Of a DNA stretch of 64,000 bases, positions 9,929-18,350 are shown piece after piece. Every line of letters begins with the position of its first letter. Position 1 is the stretch's first letter. The translations under genes were made by a program, and so were the position numbers. A model generated the notes under the pieces. That model was not told the origin of the DNA. It worked only from the letters and a program-made list of their open reading frames with translations, and did not search any database. The stretch lies in contig CAZSUT010000003.1 in NCBI GenBank assembly GCA_964610095.1, positions 21,088 to 85,087 of the forward strand, written 5' to 3'. This DNA comes from NS-12 sp964610095 (GTDB lineage: Bacteria > Nitrospirota > Nitrospiria > Nitrospirales > NS-4).

Positions 9929-11356
9929 ATGCGCGCGCTGGGAGTCTTGTCGGTCATCATCCTGACCTGCATCACCTCACCGGGGAACTCGGCCGAACCC
10001 GACGAATTCGCCAAGCTGGCCGCCCACGTTTCCTCCGCTCAACTCACGCAAACCGTCCGGGAGCTCTCCAGTTTCGATGGGCGACAATCCGGGATGGCCG
10101 GCGGCCAAGCGACCGCGGCTTACATCGCACGTCGCTTACCTGAGGCCGCATTGCAACCGTTTCCGATCACAACGGTGCAAATCGACACGCGTATACGTGC
10201 GGCGATTCGGATCAACCGGCGCGTGGTGGCTCTCGAAAAGGGCCAGGACTTCCTCCCGGTCATAAACCTGGCCCCCACGGGGCAAATCTCTGCCCCGGTG
10301 GTTTTTGTCGGCTATGGAATCGCCGCTCCCGACCAGGGTCTCGACGAGTACCAGGGCCTCTCGTCAGCCGGTAAGGTTGTGTTTTTCCTCCGCGGACAGC
10401 CCAAGGGCTTTGTGGGCCGCGTGACCCACGCGGACAAGGTCCGGACCGCCCTCGCCAAGGGCGCTGTGGCCTACCTGACCGTCACCGGTCCGATCCTGAG
10501 CCCCTACGAGGAGCGCCGTGGAATGACGACCCGGCCGGTGGCCCTCTACGAAGGGCCGGCGCCTGCCGCCCTGCCCGGGCTGTGGATCACGCCCGCCGCA
10601 GCGGATGTCATACTGCAATCCGTCGGCCGCTCCGTTCGGTCCTTTCAAGAAGAGATGGACCGGCAACTCGCCGCACGATCCGCGGACACAGGCACGGAGC
10701 TGCTCATGGAGATAGTTGCACGTGGGCACGACGCGACGGCCTCGAACATCTTCGCGCTGTGGCTGGGCTCCGATCCGGCGCTTCGCGAGGAGACCATCAT
10801 TCTGGGCGCACATCACGACCACTTCGGGATCCAGGCCGGCCTGGTGTTCCCCGGTGCGGACGACAACGCGTCCGGCTCGGCCGTGCTGCTGGAGATCGCC
10901 CGCGTCCTCGCTACCACCGGCATGAGGCCCAAGCGCAGCCTCCTGTTCCTGTCTTTCGCCGGCGAAGAACAGGGCCTGCTGGGGTCACGGTTCTATGTGG
11001 CCCACCCGCTCCATCCCCTGAAAGCCGCCAAGGCGATGATCAATGTCGATCACGCGGGGGTCGGAAACGGCCACATCATGGTTGGACTCTCGAAACTCGA
11101 GAAATCCGCCGCACAGGCTGCGGCCGAGAAGGTCGCCGCAGGCGACAGGCTGGAGCCGTACGGCCTGTTTCCGGGCGGAGACCACGTGCCGTTCGCGGAA
11201 GCCGGCCTTCCCACCGCCGCGATCGTGACGGCGGGATCCCACCCGGACTTCCATCAGCCGACCGACACGCCCGAAAAGATCAAGCCTGAGCTCCTCGTTT
11301 TGATCACGCGCTACACCCTGGCTCTGGTGTGGGCCCTCGCCAACGATGAGCAGTGA
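9929..11356 (+). CDS. Secreted M28 family zinc peptidase with PA domain
   Basis: Aminopeptidase-like exopeptidase of 475 residues with an N-terminal signal peptide (about 1-22). A PA-type insert (about 100-235) carries VVFVGYGIAAPDQGLDEY. Zinc ligands are visible in order: His/Asp in LGAHHDHFG, Asp in GADDNASG, Glu in FAGEEQGLLGS, Asp in INVDHAG and His in HPDFHQPTDT. The site therefore looks complete and active. It probably degrades peptides outside the inner membrane. The ATG lacks a Shine-Dalgarno sequence and sits right behind a TATAAT. Confidence 0.92.
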   Translation: MRALGVLSVIILTCITSPGNSAEPDEFAKLAAHVSSAQLTQTVRELSSFDGRQSGMAGGQATAAYIARRLPEAALQPFPITTVQIDTRIRAAIRINRRVVALEKGQDFLPVINLAPTGQISAPVVFVGYGIAAPDQGLDEYQGLSSAGKVVFFLRGQPKGFVGRVTHADKVRTALAKGAVAYLTVTGPILSPYEERRGMTTRPVALYEGPAPAALPGLWITPAAADVILQSVGRSVRSFQEEMDRQLAARSADTGTELLMEIVARGHDATASNIFALWLGSDPALREETIILGAHHDHFGIQAGLVFPGADDNASGSAVLLEIARVLATTGMRPKRSLLFLSFAGEEQGLLGSRFYVAHPLHPLKAAKAMINVDHAGVGNGHIMVGLSKLEKSAAQAAAEKVAAGDRLEPYGLFPGGDHVPFAEAGLPTAAIVTAGSHPDFHQPTDTPEKIKPELLVLITRYTLALVWALANDEQ

Positions 11357-11368
11357 GATGCCCGGGAA

Positions 11369-12130
11369 TTACTTCAGCGGTAGCTTGACGCTGATCGCTC
11401 CGCCTAAATCCCCTTCCTTCGCCCCCTCTTTCTTATAACCCGAGATGTCCTTCTCGCCCTTGGGCTCCCCATGGCACGTGAGGCACCCCTTGCCGTAAAA
11501 GAGGGGCAGCATCACCCGGAGGATTTTGCCGCCATCCGCTGCCTCGCTGACAATTTTCTCGCCTTGGCGGGGGTACGCCGGATCGGCAAACTTTTGCAGC
11601 ACGCCTGCTTCGAACTCGTCGGCCTTGTTGGCGGGGTTCCGCAACAACCCGTCGTGCGTGGTCTGCTTGAGGTAAATTCCTGCCTTGGCGCTGAACTTGG
11701 AGGCCGCATGGGTGCCGAAGGTCGCCGGTATGAAGCCCTTAAAGCCGACCCCCTTTTTATTGATGATCGATTGATTCTCGGCGACGGTCTGTTTAGACGC
11801 TTCAACCAGTTGGGGCAACAGTTTCTTGGCCATCTCGGGCACGTTGGCGGACTTGAGGTTGGTCAGATCGACTCCGGACCGTTCCTTGAACTTCTCGCCC
11901 AATTGCTTTTCGAACACCTCGGGCGTAAAGCCCTTGTCGCCCTTTTCGGCGTCGTTGATGAGCGCTTGGTTGGCCCCCACCGTGACCCGACCCGAGTCCA
12001 AGAGAATCGCCAAGAGCCGGCCGGTTTCCGCGGCGTCCTGCTCCGGGCCCGCGAGTGCCACGCTCGGGGCCGATACGAGCCCGACAAGAACCATGAAGAG
12101 GATGGTGACGGGCAATCTTCCTTTCATCAT
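11369..12130 (-). CDS. Periplasmic c-type heme protein of the DUF3365 (Tll0287-like) family
   Basis: 253 residues with a signal peptide (about 1-27). The DUF3365 heme-sensor/cytochrome fold spans the rest, with a single c-heme motif CLTCH near the C-terminus followed by GEPKGEKD, the usual family ending. Members bind one heme c with PAS-like topology and are thought to sense redox or gases, or to carry electrons. It ends 12 bp from the convergent M28 gene and is preceded by tRNA-Thr on the same strand. The partner is unknown. Confidence 0.85.
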   Translation of the reverse strand: MMKGRLPVTILFMVLVGLVSAPSVALAGPEQDAAETGRLLAILLDSGRVTVGANQALINDAEKGDKGFTPEVFEKQLGEKFKERSGVDLTNLKSANVPEMAKKLLPQLVEASKQTVAENQSIINKKGVGFKGFIPATFGTHAASKFSAKAGIYLKQTTHDGLLRNPANKADEFEAGVLQKFADPAYPRQGEKIVSEAADGGKILRVMLPLFYGKGCLTCHGEPKGEKDISGYKKEGAKEGDLGGAISVKLPLK

Positions 12131-12174
12131 TGCTGGCCTCCTTCCGAAAAGATGCTAGACGAACATGGGTCAAA

Positions 12175-12249
12175 TGGAGCCGGCGAGTGGGGTCGAACCA
12201 CCGACCTGCTGATTACGAATCAGCTGCTCTGCCACTGAGCTACGCCGGC
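12175..12249 (-). tRNA. tRNA-Thr(CGT)
   Basis: 75 nt including an encoded CCA (12175-12177). Acceptor stem GCCGGCG/CGCCGGC. Anticodon stem GCTGA/TCAGC encloses loop TTCGTAA, anticodon CGT, reading ACG. The T-arm with GGTTCGACC is intact. Confidence 0.97.
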
Positions 12250-12284
12250 TCGGGCGCCCACTCTAACAAGCCGTCTTGGAGAAT

Positions 12285-14174
12285 TCAACCCCGACGCCGC
12301 GACTTGCTGAAGGGGAAGGTACCGATCGGACCGTCCGGCTCCACCTCTGGGTTCACCGCCGGCACTTGCTGCCTTTTCAGCTCAGCCGCGCCCTTGGGTA
12401 CCTGCTCCCGCAGATAGGCGATGATCTCTCCTACGTCCACCCAGCCGTTGTCGTCGGCATCGCCTTGGCCTCGAATGGCCTTCAGAAAGTGATAGGTGAA
12501 CAGCCCGTGCTGTTCGGCGTCCCAGGAGAGGCTGGGCCCGTTCGTGAAGGACGACCCGATAATGACGGTGCGGGTCTTGCCACCAGTCTTCCGCGCGCTC
12601 CACGGGAGCTGTCGCGCGTCACCCTTGCCGCCACCCGCCGGAAACGAGAGGTCGGCAAAGACCAGGTTCAGCCGGGACGGCAAGCGCGCCAGGACTTCCT
12701 GCAGCCGGTTCAGCGAATAGCCCCGGCGCACGAGGTCGGGCCGGCCTTCGTAGGGAATCAGGATGATGTCGGTGCCCTCCGCATTCAGGACGGCGTTGCC
12801 GACCAGATAGACGAAGACGATCCCTGACGCGTTGGCCTGGCTGGGCAGCCAGTCTTCGAAGGTGTCCTGAATATCGACCAGGAGCGCACGCTCGTCCGTC
12901 AAGACCCGCACGTTCTCGGACGGGAACCCCGCCAGTGCGGTCAAGTGCTTGGCGACGACCTCGGCATCGCGCCGGGCATGTTTCAGACGCGGGATGCTTT
13001 CCTCCCGATAGCCTCCGAGGCCGACCACCAGAGCATATGAGGTGCGACGTTCAAATCCCTGGACTCTGGCAGGAATCTGATCCACGTCAATCGAGAGCAT
13101 CTCGACAGGCTCGCGTGCGCCCGCGACGGACTTGATGGACGCCACGAACCGCTTGCGGGTTGGCGGCCCATTGCCTCCAGCTTCGGTGACCTGCACCAAC
13201 AGTTCCGCCTGCTGATCGGGGAAAGTGGCCGGTAGTTTCGTGGTGATCGTCGCTTTTTTTTTCTCGCCCGGTTGGATATCGCCGAGCAACGTCGGATTGA
13301 CGAATTCCTTCACCAGAGCCGGTGTGCCCGAGAGCTCGACCGCCACGCCGCGGGCGACGCCCGGACCGGCGTTGGCGACCTCCACGCGGACGACGACCTT
13401 CTCACCGGCCTCCAGCACCTGATTGCGGTTCTCATCCTCCAGGGACGCCAAGAAGCTGAGGGTCGGTGCCTCTGCAGTCACTGTCGGCGGCGCACCCGTG
13501 CCCCCGCTCCCGCCAGGCCGGCCTGCGGCCATCATCTCCTTGCGAGTCCCCAAGCGAATGGCCCAGTCGCGAATCTTGACCGACTGGGTCAGGCTGTCCA
13601 CCAACCGATCCGACAGTTTCTCCAATGCCTCCGTCACCGGCACCATCAACCCTTGAACCGTGCAGTTGGTGCCGTCGGTCGTCACGGTCCACTTACCTTC
13701 GCCCTTGACCGGCTCGTTGAGCAGGGTCTTGCCCTCCGCATCGACCACCGTGACCCGTAAGCGCACCAATACCTTGAGCGGGTATTCCCCGACCTCGCGT
13801 CGAGGGATGGCCAGATTCATTTCCCCGGTCTCGAGCGCGGCGCTGAACACGGCGTCCGCGGGATCTTTCGGGCTTCCCTCGAAAGTCTTCTCAAAGACCC
13901 CAGTCGCATCCGCCTTCACTTGCTCAGCGAGCCGTTCCCCCAGAGGAATCGCCTGGGGTACCCCGCACGAATCCTTATAGAACACCTGCGCATGCTTGAG
14001 GGCCTCGGGGATCTCGAGGCGGACCGTCAAAGGGATGCTGGGGGTCTTCGCCTCGTCGGATTTGAACTCCAATCGCGGGAAGACGAGCTTCTGCCCACAG
14101 CCGAGCGCGGCCACGACCGTCGCCAGCACGACGAGGCGCAAGAAAGGACGCTGGGCTGAACAGAGAAGCAGCAT
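12285..14174 (-). CDS. Lipoprotein with CARDB-like and inactive caspase-fold domains
   Basis: 629 residues from the ATG at 14174, which gives a lipoprotein signal with Cys in VVAALGC. The frame can extend 33 codons further. An LPP20/curli-like N-terminal region (about 30-230) leads, after a Gly/Pro linker, to a CARDB-like beta domain (about 240-345). A caspase/C14 fold follows (about 365-620: YALVVGLGGYREESIPRLKHARRDAEVV). The usual SGHG catalytic His is replaced in VYLVGNA (about N460), and the DAC catalytic Cys is replaced in FADLSF (about S510). An EF-hand-like DADDNGWVDVGE follows. It is therefore likely a non-proteolytic scaffold or binding lipoprotein. It is divergent from ubiA. Confidence 0.8.
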   Translation of the reverse strand: MLLLCSAQRPFLRLVVLATVVAALGCGQKLVFPRLEFKSDEAKTPSIPLTVRLEIPEALKHAQVFYKDSCGVPQAIPLGERLAEQVKADATGVFEKTFEGSPKDPADAVFSAALETGEMNLAIPRREVGEYPLKVLVRLRVTVVDAEGKTLLNEPVKGEGKWTVTTDGTNCTVQGLMVPVTEALEKLSDRLVDSLTQSVKIRDWAIRLGTRKEMMAAGRPGGSGGTGAPPTVTAEAPTLSFLASLEDENRNQVLEAGEKVVVRVEVANAGPGVARGVAVELSGTPALVKEFVNPTLLGDIQPGEKKKATITTKLPATFPDQQAELLVQVTEAGGNGPPTRKRFVASIKSVAGAREPVEMLSIDVDQIPARVQGFERRTSYALVVGLGGYREESIPRLKHARRDAEVVAKHLTALAGFPSENVRVLTDERALLVDIQDTFEDWLPSQANASGIVFVYLVGNAVLNAEGTDIILIPYEGRPDLVRRGYSLNRLQEVLARLPSRLNLVFADLSFPAGGGKGDARQLPWSARKTGGKTRTVIIGSSFTNGPSLSWDAEQHGLFTYHFLKAIRGQGDADDNGWVDVGEIIAYLREQVPKGAAELKRQQVPAVNPEVEPDGPIGTFPFSKSRRRG

Positions 14175-14283
14175 GTGCGCAGGTCTCCCGGAAACGATGG
14201 CGGGCGCCCGGCTGACTTGTGTCCCCGCTGCCTTATACAAGAAATGCGCGCCAATCGCAACGAAAACCCTCACGGCGGCCTCC

Positions 14284-14319
14284 TTGACACCCCGGAACCT
14301 GATTCGCTACCGTGCGCCC
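14284..14319 (+). promoter_or_regulatory. Promoter abutting the ubiA-like start
   Basis: TTGACA (14284-14289), 16-17 bp spacer, then GCTACC/CTACCG as a weak -10 box ending at about 14311, eight bases before the ATG at 14320. No ribosome-binding site intervenes, so the transcript may be leaderless. Confidence 0.4.
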
Positions 14320-15198
14320 ATGGCCGCTCTTGGAGGACCGTCGCTCTCCTGGTCAGACTTGGCCGCCCTCATTCGCCTCCGAAATCAAACCGGCTCCCTC
14401 CTGCTGCTCTTCCCCACTCTGTGGGCGCTGGTCCTCGCCGGTGATGGGCACCCGCCGCTTTTGCTGACCGCCATCTTCGTGGCAGGCGCGTTCGTCATGC
14501 GGAGCGCAGGGGTCACCGTCAACGATCTCTGGGACCGCGACCTGGACCGACGGGTCCAGCGCACTCGCGAGCGCCCCTTGGCGTCCGGCCGCATGCAGCC
14601 AAGAGCGGCCGTGGCCGTCTTTCTCGCGCTGATCGGGATCGCCACCGGCTTGGTCCTCCTGCTCAATCCCCTCACGATCGCCCTCGCACCAGTCGCGCTG
14701 CTCCTGGCCATCCTGTACCCGCTGGCCAAACGGATCTTGCCGCTCCCCCAGGCCATTCTGGGCATGGCGTTCGGGTGGGGCACGATCATGGCCTGGTCGG
14801 CCGTGCGCAACGAAATCGGCTGGCCAGCCGTCGGCATCTTCGTCGCCACCATCTTCTGGGCCATCGGTTACGACACGATCTACGCCCTGCAGGACCAAGA
14901 AGATGACCGGCGGGTCGGCGTGCATTCCGCCGCCCTTCTCTTCGGGCCATGGATATGGGTGGCGATTGGCAGCGCGCTGTCCGTGATGGTGGCGGTGTTA
15001 GTCCTGGTCGGCCTGGCGACGGGCCTCGCCTGGCCGTTCTACGTGACGCTCCTCCTGACGGCCGTGCTGTTCGCCTGGCAGGTGCGCCGGATCAAACGCC
15101 CGGTTGCTCCCGCCCAGGCCTTCGCCTTGTTCAAGCAGCACATCTGGGCCGGCGCGCTCATTCTCGCGGGGTTCTGGAGCGGAGTGCTGCTGCGGTAA
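14320..15198 (+). CDS. ubiA: UbiA family prenyltransferase (4-hydroxybenzoate polyprenyltransferase-like)
   Basis: Integral membrane aromatic prenyltransferase of 292 residues with about eight or nine transmembrane helices. The first aspartate motif is NDLWDRDLDRRVQRTRERPL (NDXXDXXXD) near residue 70, and the second is ALQDQEDDRRVG near residue 190. The family attaches a polyprenyl chain to 4-hydroxybenzoate or a related quinone precursor. No other quinone gene is adjacent, so the substrate is inferred from family. The start was chosen because it gives the common N-terminus; longer upstream frames overlap the divergent lipoprotein gene. Confidence 0.9.
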   Translation: MAALGGPSLSWSDLAALIRLRNQTGSLLLLFPTLWALVLAGDGHPPLLLTAIFVAGAFVMRSAGVTVNDLWDRDLDRRVQRTRERPLASGRMQPRAAVAVFLALIGIATGLVLLLNPLTIALAPVALLLAILYPLAKRILPLPQAILGMAFGWGTIMAWSAVRNEIGWPAVGIFVATIFWAIGYDTIYALQDQEDDRRVGVHSAALLFGPWIWVAIGSALSVMVAVLVLVGLATGLAWPFYVTLLLTAVLFAWQVRRIKRPVAPAQAFALFKQHIWAGALILAGFWSGVLLR

Positions 15199-15206
15199 CC
15201 ATACCT

Positions 15207-15265
15207 GTCATTCTGAGCAGAGCGAAGAATCTGCCCAAGGGATCCTTCACTTCGTTCAGGATGAC
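15207..15265. repeat. REP-like imperfect palindrome
   Basis: A 59-bp intergenic element with arms GTCATTCTGA and TCAGGATGAC (one mismatch as inverted repeat) and inner GCGAAGAAT-type sequence. It resembles the dispersed 'CATTCTGAGCGAAGCGAAGAATC' palindromes seen in many bacterial genomes. It lies between the convergent ends of ubiA and a cytochrome gene. Only one copy is in this window. Confidence 0.55.
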
Positions 15266-15273
15266 GTTGTCGA

Positions 15274-16071
15274 TCAGGAAGAGGCCGGCAGCGGCTTGTC
15301 GGGCGGCGGGGCGTTCAGCGTCTTCAGGAAAAACATGATGGCCCTGGCGTCGTCATCGCTGACGCCCAGATTCGGCATCTTGGTTCGCGGCTTCATGACT
15401 TGCGGATATTTGATCCAGCGATACACCCAGGACGAGTTTAAGCGGAACCCGGCCCGCTCCAGGGGCGGGCCGACCTCTCCCCCGCTCTGTCCGATCTTGT
15501 GACAGGCGTTGCACCCGTACTTGTTGTAATAGAGTTGCTTACCCCGCGCCCCGAGCTTGGCCTCCTCGGAGGGGGACGCCGTCACCATGGGCTTGGGGAC
15601 CGGCGCGAATTTCGGGCGTTCCTTCTTAAGCGAGGCCCAGTTTGCCTTCTGCAGCTTCATCCCATGGAGCGTGCGCACAAAGGCCACCAGGGACCAGAGC
15701 TCTTCCTCCGACAGCGTATTTTTGAACGTGGGCATGGTCGGAACGGCGAATTCGTCGTCACCAATCTTGTCGCCGACCTCCGGCGTCGTGTCCTTCATAT
15801 CGCGCGAGATGGTCGCAAAGATCTCCTCATCCTTCAGGGTGCTCATCTCGTCCTTGTTGGACAGGTCCTTGGGCTTGGGATCGGGCATGAGCTTCCAGTT
15901 GAAGCCCTCGCCGGACCTGCCGTGCTCGCCGTGGCAATGGGAGCAGTAATAGGCGTAGAGAGCGCGCCCCTTGGCGACGTGCTCGTTCTCGAACAGGGCG
16001 CACCCGCCCAGCCCGACCAGCACCGCCACCGCCGCGACCGCGACCGCCCTCACGCTATGCCGCCTACTCAT
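15274..16071 (-). CDS. Diheme c-type cytochrome lipoprotein
   Basis: 265 residues. The signal ends in VGLGGC, a lipobox, so the protein is probably membrane-tethered. Two c-heme motifs are present: CSHCH near residue 38 and CNACH near residue 190, each with downstream Met candidates for axial ligation. Its ATG overlaps the stop of the EB_dh gene (ATGA), so it is the last gene of the respiratory cluster. It likely carries electrons between the cluster's membrane complex and a periplasmic partner; direction is not decidable. Confidence 0.88.
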   Translation of the reverse strand: MSRRHSVRAVAVAAVAVLVGLGGCALFENEHVAKGRALYAYYCSHCHGEHGRSGEGFNWKLMPDPKPKDLSNKDEMSTLKDEEIFATISRDMKDTTPEVGDKIGDDEFAVPTMPTFKNTLSEEELWSLVAFVRTLHGMKLQKANWASLKKERPKFAPVPKPMVTASPSEEAKLGARGKQLYYNKYGCNACHKIGQSGGEVGPPLERAGFRLNSSWVYRWIKYPQVMKPRTKMPNLGVSDDDARAIMFFLKTLNAPPPDKPLPASS

Positions 16072-17015
16072 GCCGGCTGCCCCTTCCTCACCTTGCGGAT
16101 GATGACGTACTCCACCCCTGCCGCCACCACCACCGCGATGAGCCCGTAGAGGTAAATCGAATAGTTGGTCGGCGGCTCCGCATTGAAGTACCACCACGAG
16201 GTGACGGCTTTCTGCGAGCCCGACTCCTTCAGATCACCGCTTTCCAGCTTCTTGCCGTCCCAGACCGCAAACGCGATGTTCGGGAACGTGCCGAGCTGAA
16301 ATTGGGCGTCGTTGGGATCGGTCGTGGTGAGCGCCCGGGTGAACACGACGCGCCACACGCCGGTGGCGTCCTGCTCGACCACTTTCGTCTCCTCGTCGAA
16401 GAGCGGTTCGCCTGTCTTGGGGTCCTTCGCCGGCTCTCCCTTGGCGTCCTTCTTGGGGATGAGCTTCCGTTCCTTGAATCGGACCTTGGTCTTCTCGTCC
16501 TTCCAAACTCCTTTCGCCTGGACATCCTGCTGGGCCTGCTTCTTCAGCGTGCCAAAGCCCTGGGCGTTCATGTCCGCGGCGCCGGGCGTATCGTTTCGCC
16601 AGTACCAGATGTTGACCGGCCCGCCTTCGACCTGCGCCATCGGCTGGCCGTGGGCAAAATGGGCCTTCTTGTCGCCGACCATGAACTCCAGCGCGGCGGC
16701 ATCGGCCGGATCCTGGGTCGGGTCGGCATATTCCAAGAGGAAGGCGATCTGCTTGGTGTTGTGCACGCCGCGCACCTTGATTGATTTGACGGTGACCTGC
16801 AGAATGCGTTTCGGCCAATGGACTTGCGGCGACATCGGAAACTCGGTCGCCGGGATCGTATTCCAGCTCGGGGCCAGCGGATCCGTCGGCACCGCGCCCT
16901 GGATCAGCTTCACCCGAACGACAACGGTCTCCTGCGCCAAGACAGGCGTCCCCCACAAAACAGCGACCGCCGCAGCCAGGACGGCCAGTCGCGCGTGTGT
17001 AGAAGGCATCCCCAC
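16068..17015 (-). CDS. EB_dh-type heme-b protein, NxrC-like, with C-terminal membrane anchor
   Basis: 315 residues: signal peptide (about 1-27), ethylbenzene-dehydrogenase gamma-like heme-b fold (about 30-275), one C-terminal transmembrane helix (about 283-303) followed by a positive tail. The fold is that of gamma subunits of DMSO-reductase type II enzymes, including candidate NxrC of Nitrospira. No molybdopterin alpha or iron-sulfur beta subunit is adjacent; instead it lies between cytochrome c genes of a bc-type cluster. It may therefore link the complex to periplasmic redox partners. The family call rests on overall pattern and context. Confidence 0.72.
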   Translation of the reverse strand: MGMPSTHARLAVLAAAVAVLWGTPVLAQETVVVRVKLIQGAVPTDPLAPSWNTIPATEFPMSPQVHWPKRILQVTVKSIKVRGVHNTKQIAFLLEYADPTQDPADAAALEFMVGDKKAHFAHGQPMAQVEGGPVNIWYWRNDTPGAADMNAQGFGTLKKQAQQDVQAKGVWKDEKTKVRFKERKLIPKKDAKGEPAKDPKTGEPLFDEETKVVEQDATGVWRVVFTRALTTTDPNDAQFQLGTFPNIAFAVWDGKKLESGDLKESGSQKAVTSWWYFNAEPPTNYSIYLYGLIAVVVAAGVEYVIIRKVRKGQPA

Positions 17016-17021
17016 TATCGC

Positions 17022-17744
17022 TTACTCCCACGTCCGGGGCTTCTGCCCGGAACCCGCATATTCCGCCATGATGATCTTCCAGATCCACTCGTCCGGCAGC
17101 TCCACTTCCCATCGGGGCATGGCTGACTTCCACGGGTGGCCTTCCACGTTCAGCCCCACCCCGCCTTTTTTGATGCGCCAGAACAGGTAGGACTCCTGCA
17201 GTTGAGCAATCGTGCCCGGATCAACAAAATTCGCCGGAGGGGGGTTGAACCCATCGGAGGCAGGCCCGTTGCCGTTGAACTTGGGGCCGTGGCACGGCGA
17301 GCAGAACGCAGCAAAGAGGCCCTTCCCCATCATGACGTTTTCCGGCGTGTTCGGCACCGGGTTCGCCAGGCCGACGAACTCGCCCGGCGGGGCTGGATGG
17401 ATGGTCCGGTTCTCAGCGGGCGGCTGCGTGCTTGGCGCAAGGTCACTGTATGTCTCCCAGCCCACCAGGAGGGGGACGAGCACCAGCACCGCGAGGCGAG
17501 CAAATTGGGCCACTCCGTTCAAACCTTCCCCGCTCAGGAAACGAAAGATGGGCCCCAGCAACGCCTCCGTGGATTCGCCGCTGAGCGTCCCATACACGAC
17601 GATGCCGACGGTGGTCAGGAACAGATAGAGCCATATGAGACTCATGGGCAAGGGCGCAGTGACTAACGGCGCGACGAACTTGAACACCACGAACACCGCC
17701 ACCAACAGAACAGCCCCCTTCATCGCCAATGAGGATCCTCTCAT
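17022..17744 (-). CDS. Membrane-anchored monoheme cytochrome c
   Basis: 240 residues. Hydrophobic segments at about 8-28, 35-55 and 80-100 precede a periplasmic cytochrome c domain with CSPCH near residue 152 and a Met-containing end (KSAMPRWE). It starts with ATG overlapping the TGA of the upstream cytochrome gene. It lies between that gene and the EB_dh gene in the same operon, so it probably belongs to the same membrane complex. Confidence 0.85.
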   Translation of the reverse strand: MRGSSLAMKGAVLLVAVFVVFKFVAPLVTAPLPMSLIWLYLFLTTVGIVVYGTLSGESTEALLGPIFRFLSGEGLNGVAQFARLAVLVLVPLLVGWETYSDLAPSTQPPAENRTIHPAPPGEFVGLANPVPNTPENVMMGKGLFAAFCSPCHGPKFNGNGPASDGFNPPPANFVDPGTIAQLQESYLFWRIKKGGVGLNVEGHPWKSAMPRWEVELPDEWIWKIIMAEYAGSGQKPRTWE

Positions 17745-18328
17745 AGTTCTCCCTTCCTCGCCGTGCTTGCTGGGCCTGAGGCTTCGATCTCGGACAGCTC
17801 GATCGTCACCTCCTCGCCGGACATGTTCTGCAAAAACGCGATGACCGCCAGGATCTCATTGTTACTCAAAGCGATCGGCTTCTTGTTGATGTACGGCATC
17901 TTGGCCGGAAAGAATTTGGGCTGGCCGACGTGCTCGTAGTCCTTATAGATGTAGGCCTGCGGCTGGGTCAGGCTCTCGTAGAGGAAGTCGCGTGTCAGCT
18001 TGGCCCCAACGCCCTTCAGATCAGGACACCGACCCTCGCCGGTCCCAATCGTATGGCACAGGGCGCACTGGCCTTTGCCGAAAAAGATCTTCTGGCCGAT
18101 CGAGGCCAGCTCTTTCTTGTCCTTGATGGACGTCACGTCGAACTTCTCCACAGCGGGTGGCAACGAGGCCATTTGAGGAATACTCAAGGCGACCAAGGTA
18201 AAGCCCCCTAACACGATGGATACAAAGGCAACCACACGGAGAAAGCGGGCTTGCACGAAGAGCAGGATGGCCCCCGCCAGGCCCACCACGCTCAGGCCGA
18301 TAGTTTGCAGCAGTTGGACTTCGGTCAT
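17741..18328 (-). CDS. Membrane-anchored monoheme cytochrome c
   Basis: 195 residues from MTEVQLLQ. Two N-terminal hydrophobic helices (about 8-26 and 31-50), then a cytochrome c domain with CALCHTIG near residue 85 and a Met candidate in PAKMPYINKK. An earlier in-frame start would add 20 residues overlapping the gap behind the CydA-like gene and was rejected. ATGA overlap with the next cytochrome gene indicates coupled translation. Confidence 0.87.
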   Translation of the reverse strand: MTEVQLLQTIGLSVVGLAGAILLFVQARFLRVVAFVSIVLGGFTLVALSIPQMASLPPAVEKFDVTSIKDKKELASIGQKIFFGKGQCALCHTIGTGEGRCPDLKGVGAKLTRDFLYESLTQPQAYIYKDYEHVGQPKFFPAKMPYINKKPIALSNNEILAVIAFLQNMSGEEVTIELSEIEASGPASTARKGEL

Positions 18329-18350
18329 GAGAAATCTGCCTCCACGTACT

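Noticed and set aside
16068..17015. A nitrite oxidoreductase operon
   Set aside because: Only a gamma-like heme-b protein is present; no NxrA, NxrB or chaperone gene is in the window.
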